A DNA stretch of 37,168 bases from Candidatus Intestinimonas stercoravium (lineage in GTDB: Bacteria > Bacillota > Clostridia > Oscillospirales > Oscillospiraceae): NCBI GenBank assembly GCA_019117605.1, contig DWZK01000083.1, forward strand, positions 1 through 37,168, read 5' to 3'. The position numbers and the translations under genes were made by a program. Each line of letters begins with the position of its first letter. Position 1 is the stretch's first letter. The notes beneath the pieces are model-generated. The model did not search any database. It worked only from the letters and a program-made list of their open reading frames with translations, and had not been told where the DNA came from. Of the stretch, positions 36,387 to 37,168 are shown piece by piece.

Positions 36387-37094
36387 ATGGCTTCTTCTGC
36401 ACTGATCTTGGACATCGCCGTAGCGGCGGTCCTCCTCATCTTCATCCTCCACGGCGCCTCCCGGGGGCTCCTCCTCTCCCTGTGCGGTCTGGTGGCCGTA
36501 CTGGTGGCCTTCGTAGGCGCCAGCCTCTTCTCCGATCTGCTGGCCCCCCAGGTGTCCGCCTATCTGGAGCCTCACTTCGCCTCCGCCATCCAGAGCGGCC
36601 TGGAGCAGCAGATGCAGGGCGCGCTCCAGAGCGGAGCCGCCCAGGCCGGGGAGGACATCCCACTCACCGACGTGCTGAACGTCCTCAAGGATATGGGCTT
36701 CTATCAGAGCGCCGTGGACGCGGTCAACGAGGCGGTGGAGAACGGTCTGACCTCCGTGGCCGCTGGCACCGCGGCGGCCGTGGCCGCTTCCATCGCCGGG
36801 AGCGTGGCCCGTACCGTGCTCTTCGCCCTCTCCTTCGGGGCGATCCTGGTCCTGTGGACCATCCTGAGCCATGTCCTGGACCTGGTGGCCCGTCTGCCGG
36901 GGCTCCACTTCCTCAACAAGACCGGCGGCGCGCTCCTGGGCCTCCTCAAGGGCTGTCTCATCCTCTTCCTCTGCGCCGGTGTGGTCCGATACCTTGGGAA
37001 CATCCTCCCCGAGGAGATGGTGGAGCAGAGCCATCTGGCCCGCATCTTTTTCACTGTGGATCCCCTCTCCCTCCTCTTCTCTCTGGGGACCTGA
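36387..37094 (+). CDS. CvpA family protein
   Basis: ILDIAVAAVLLIFILHGASRGLLLSLCGLVAVLVAFVGASLFSDLLAP and LPGLHFLNKTGGALLGLLKG. Confidence 0.87.
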   Translation: MASSALILDIAVAAVLLIFILHGASRGLLLSLCGLVAVLVAFVGASLFSDLLAPQVSAYLEPHFASAIQSGLEQQMQGALQSGAAQAGEDIPLTDVLNVLKDMGFYQSAVDAVNEAVENGLTSVAAGTAAAVAASIAGSVARTVLFALSFGAILVLWTILSHVLDLVARLPGLHFLNKTGGALLGLLKGCLILFLCAGVVRYLGNILPEEMVEQSHLARIFFTVDPLSLLFSLGT

Positions 37095-37168
37095 GCGCAA
37101 GGGAAATGTTTTCACACGAAATTCATGACCTGTTCATATTTGCGTGTTACATTTACACTTCCGGGAGA

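Noticed and set aside
1-37168. CRISPR arrays, tRNA/rRNA genes, transposases, att sites
   Set aside because: No regularly spaced repeats, RNA gene signatures or recombinase-like ORFs were recognised on either strand
37095-37168. AT-richer tail with TTCAT repeats, possible promoter or CIRCE-like element
   Set aside because: No clear -10/-35 pair or CIRCE inverted repeat, and the downstream gene is outside the window

Overview
This is a high-GC window, probably from an Oscillospiraceae-like Firmicute (lineage is an inference from gene content). About 30 coding genes are supported. Left to right they are: an SLH-domain C-terminus; a small membrane protein with an XRE-type HTH regulator; a MATE exporter; a ZIP metal transporter; an iron locus (two DtxR-family regulators, flavodoxin, DUF3793, two FeoA, FeoB and an uncalled FeoB-associated Cys-rich peptide) with several TTAG-N6-CTAA-type boxes on matching promoters; a heterodimeric ABC exporter pair; a four-gene co-oriented block (BspA-type LRR protein, VWA/DUF2201-like protein, MoxR-like AAA+ ATPase, and a TetM/EF-G-like GTPase with a C-terminal YacP/Rae1-like NYN nuclease domain); gltBD; dapL/dapF; glnA with an ANTAR regulator; a DivIVA-like coiled coil; an rRNA-type methyltransferase; ecfA1-ecfA2-ecfT-truA; DUF5711; and CvpA. 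The best candidate for an under-described system is the 12.8-19.3 kb LRR/VWA/MoxR/GTPase-NYN block. No CRISPR array, tRNA, rRNA or transposase was found. All calls come from reading sequence and motifs; no database search was run.
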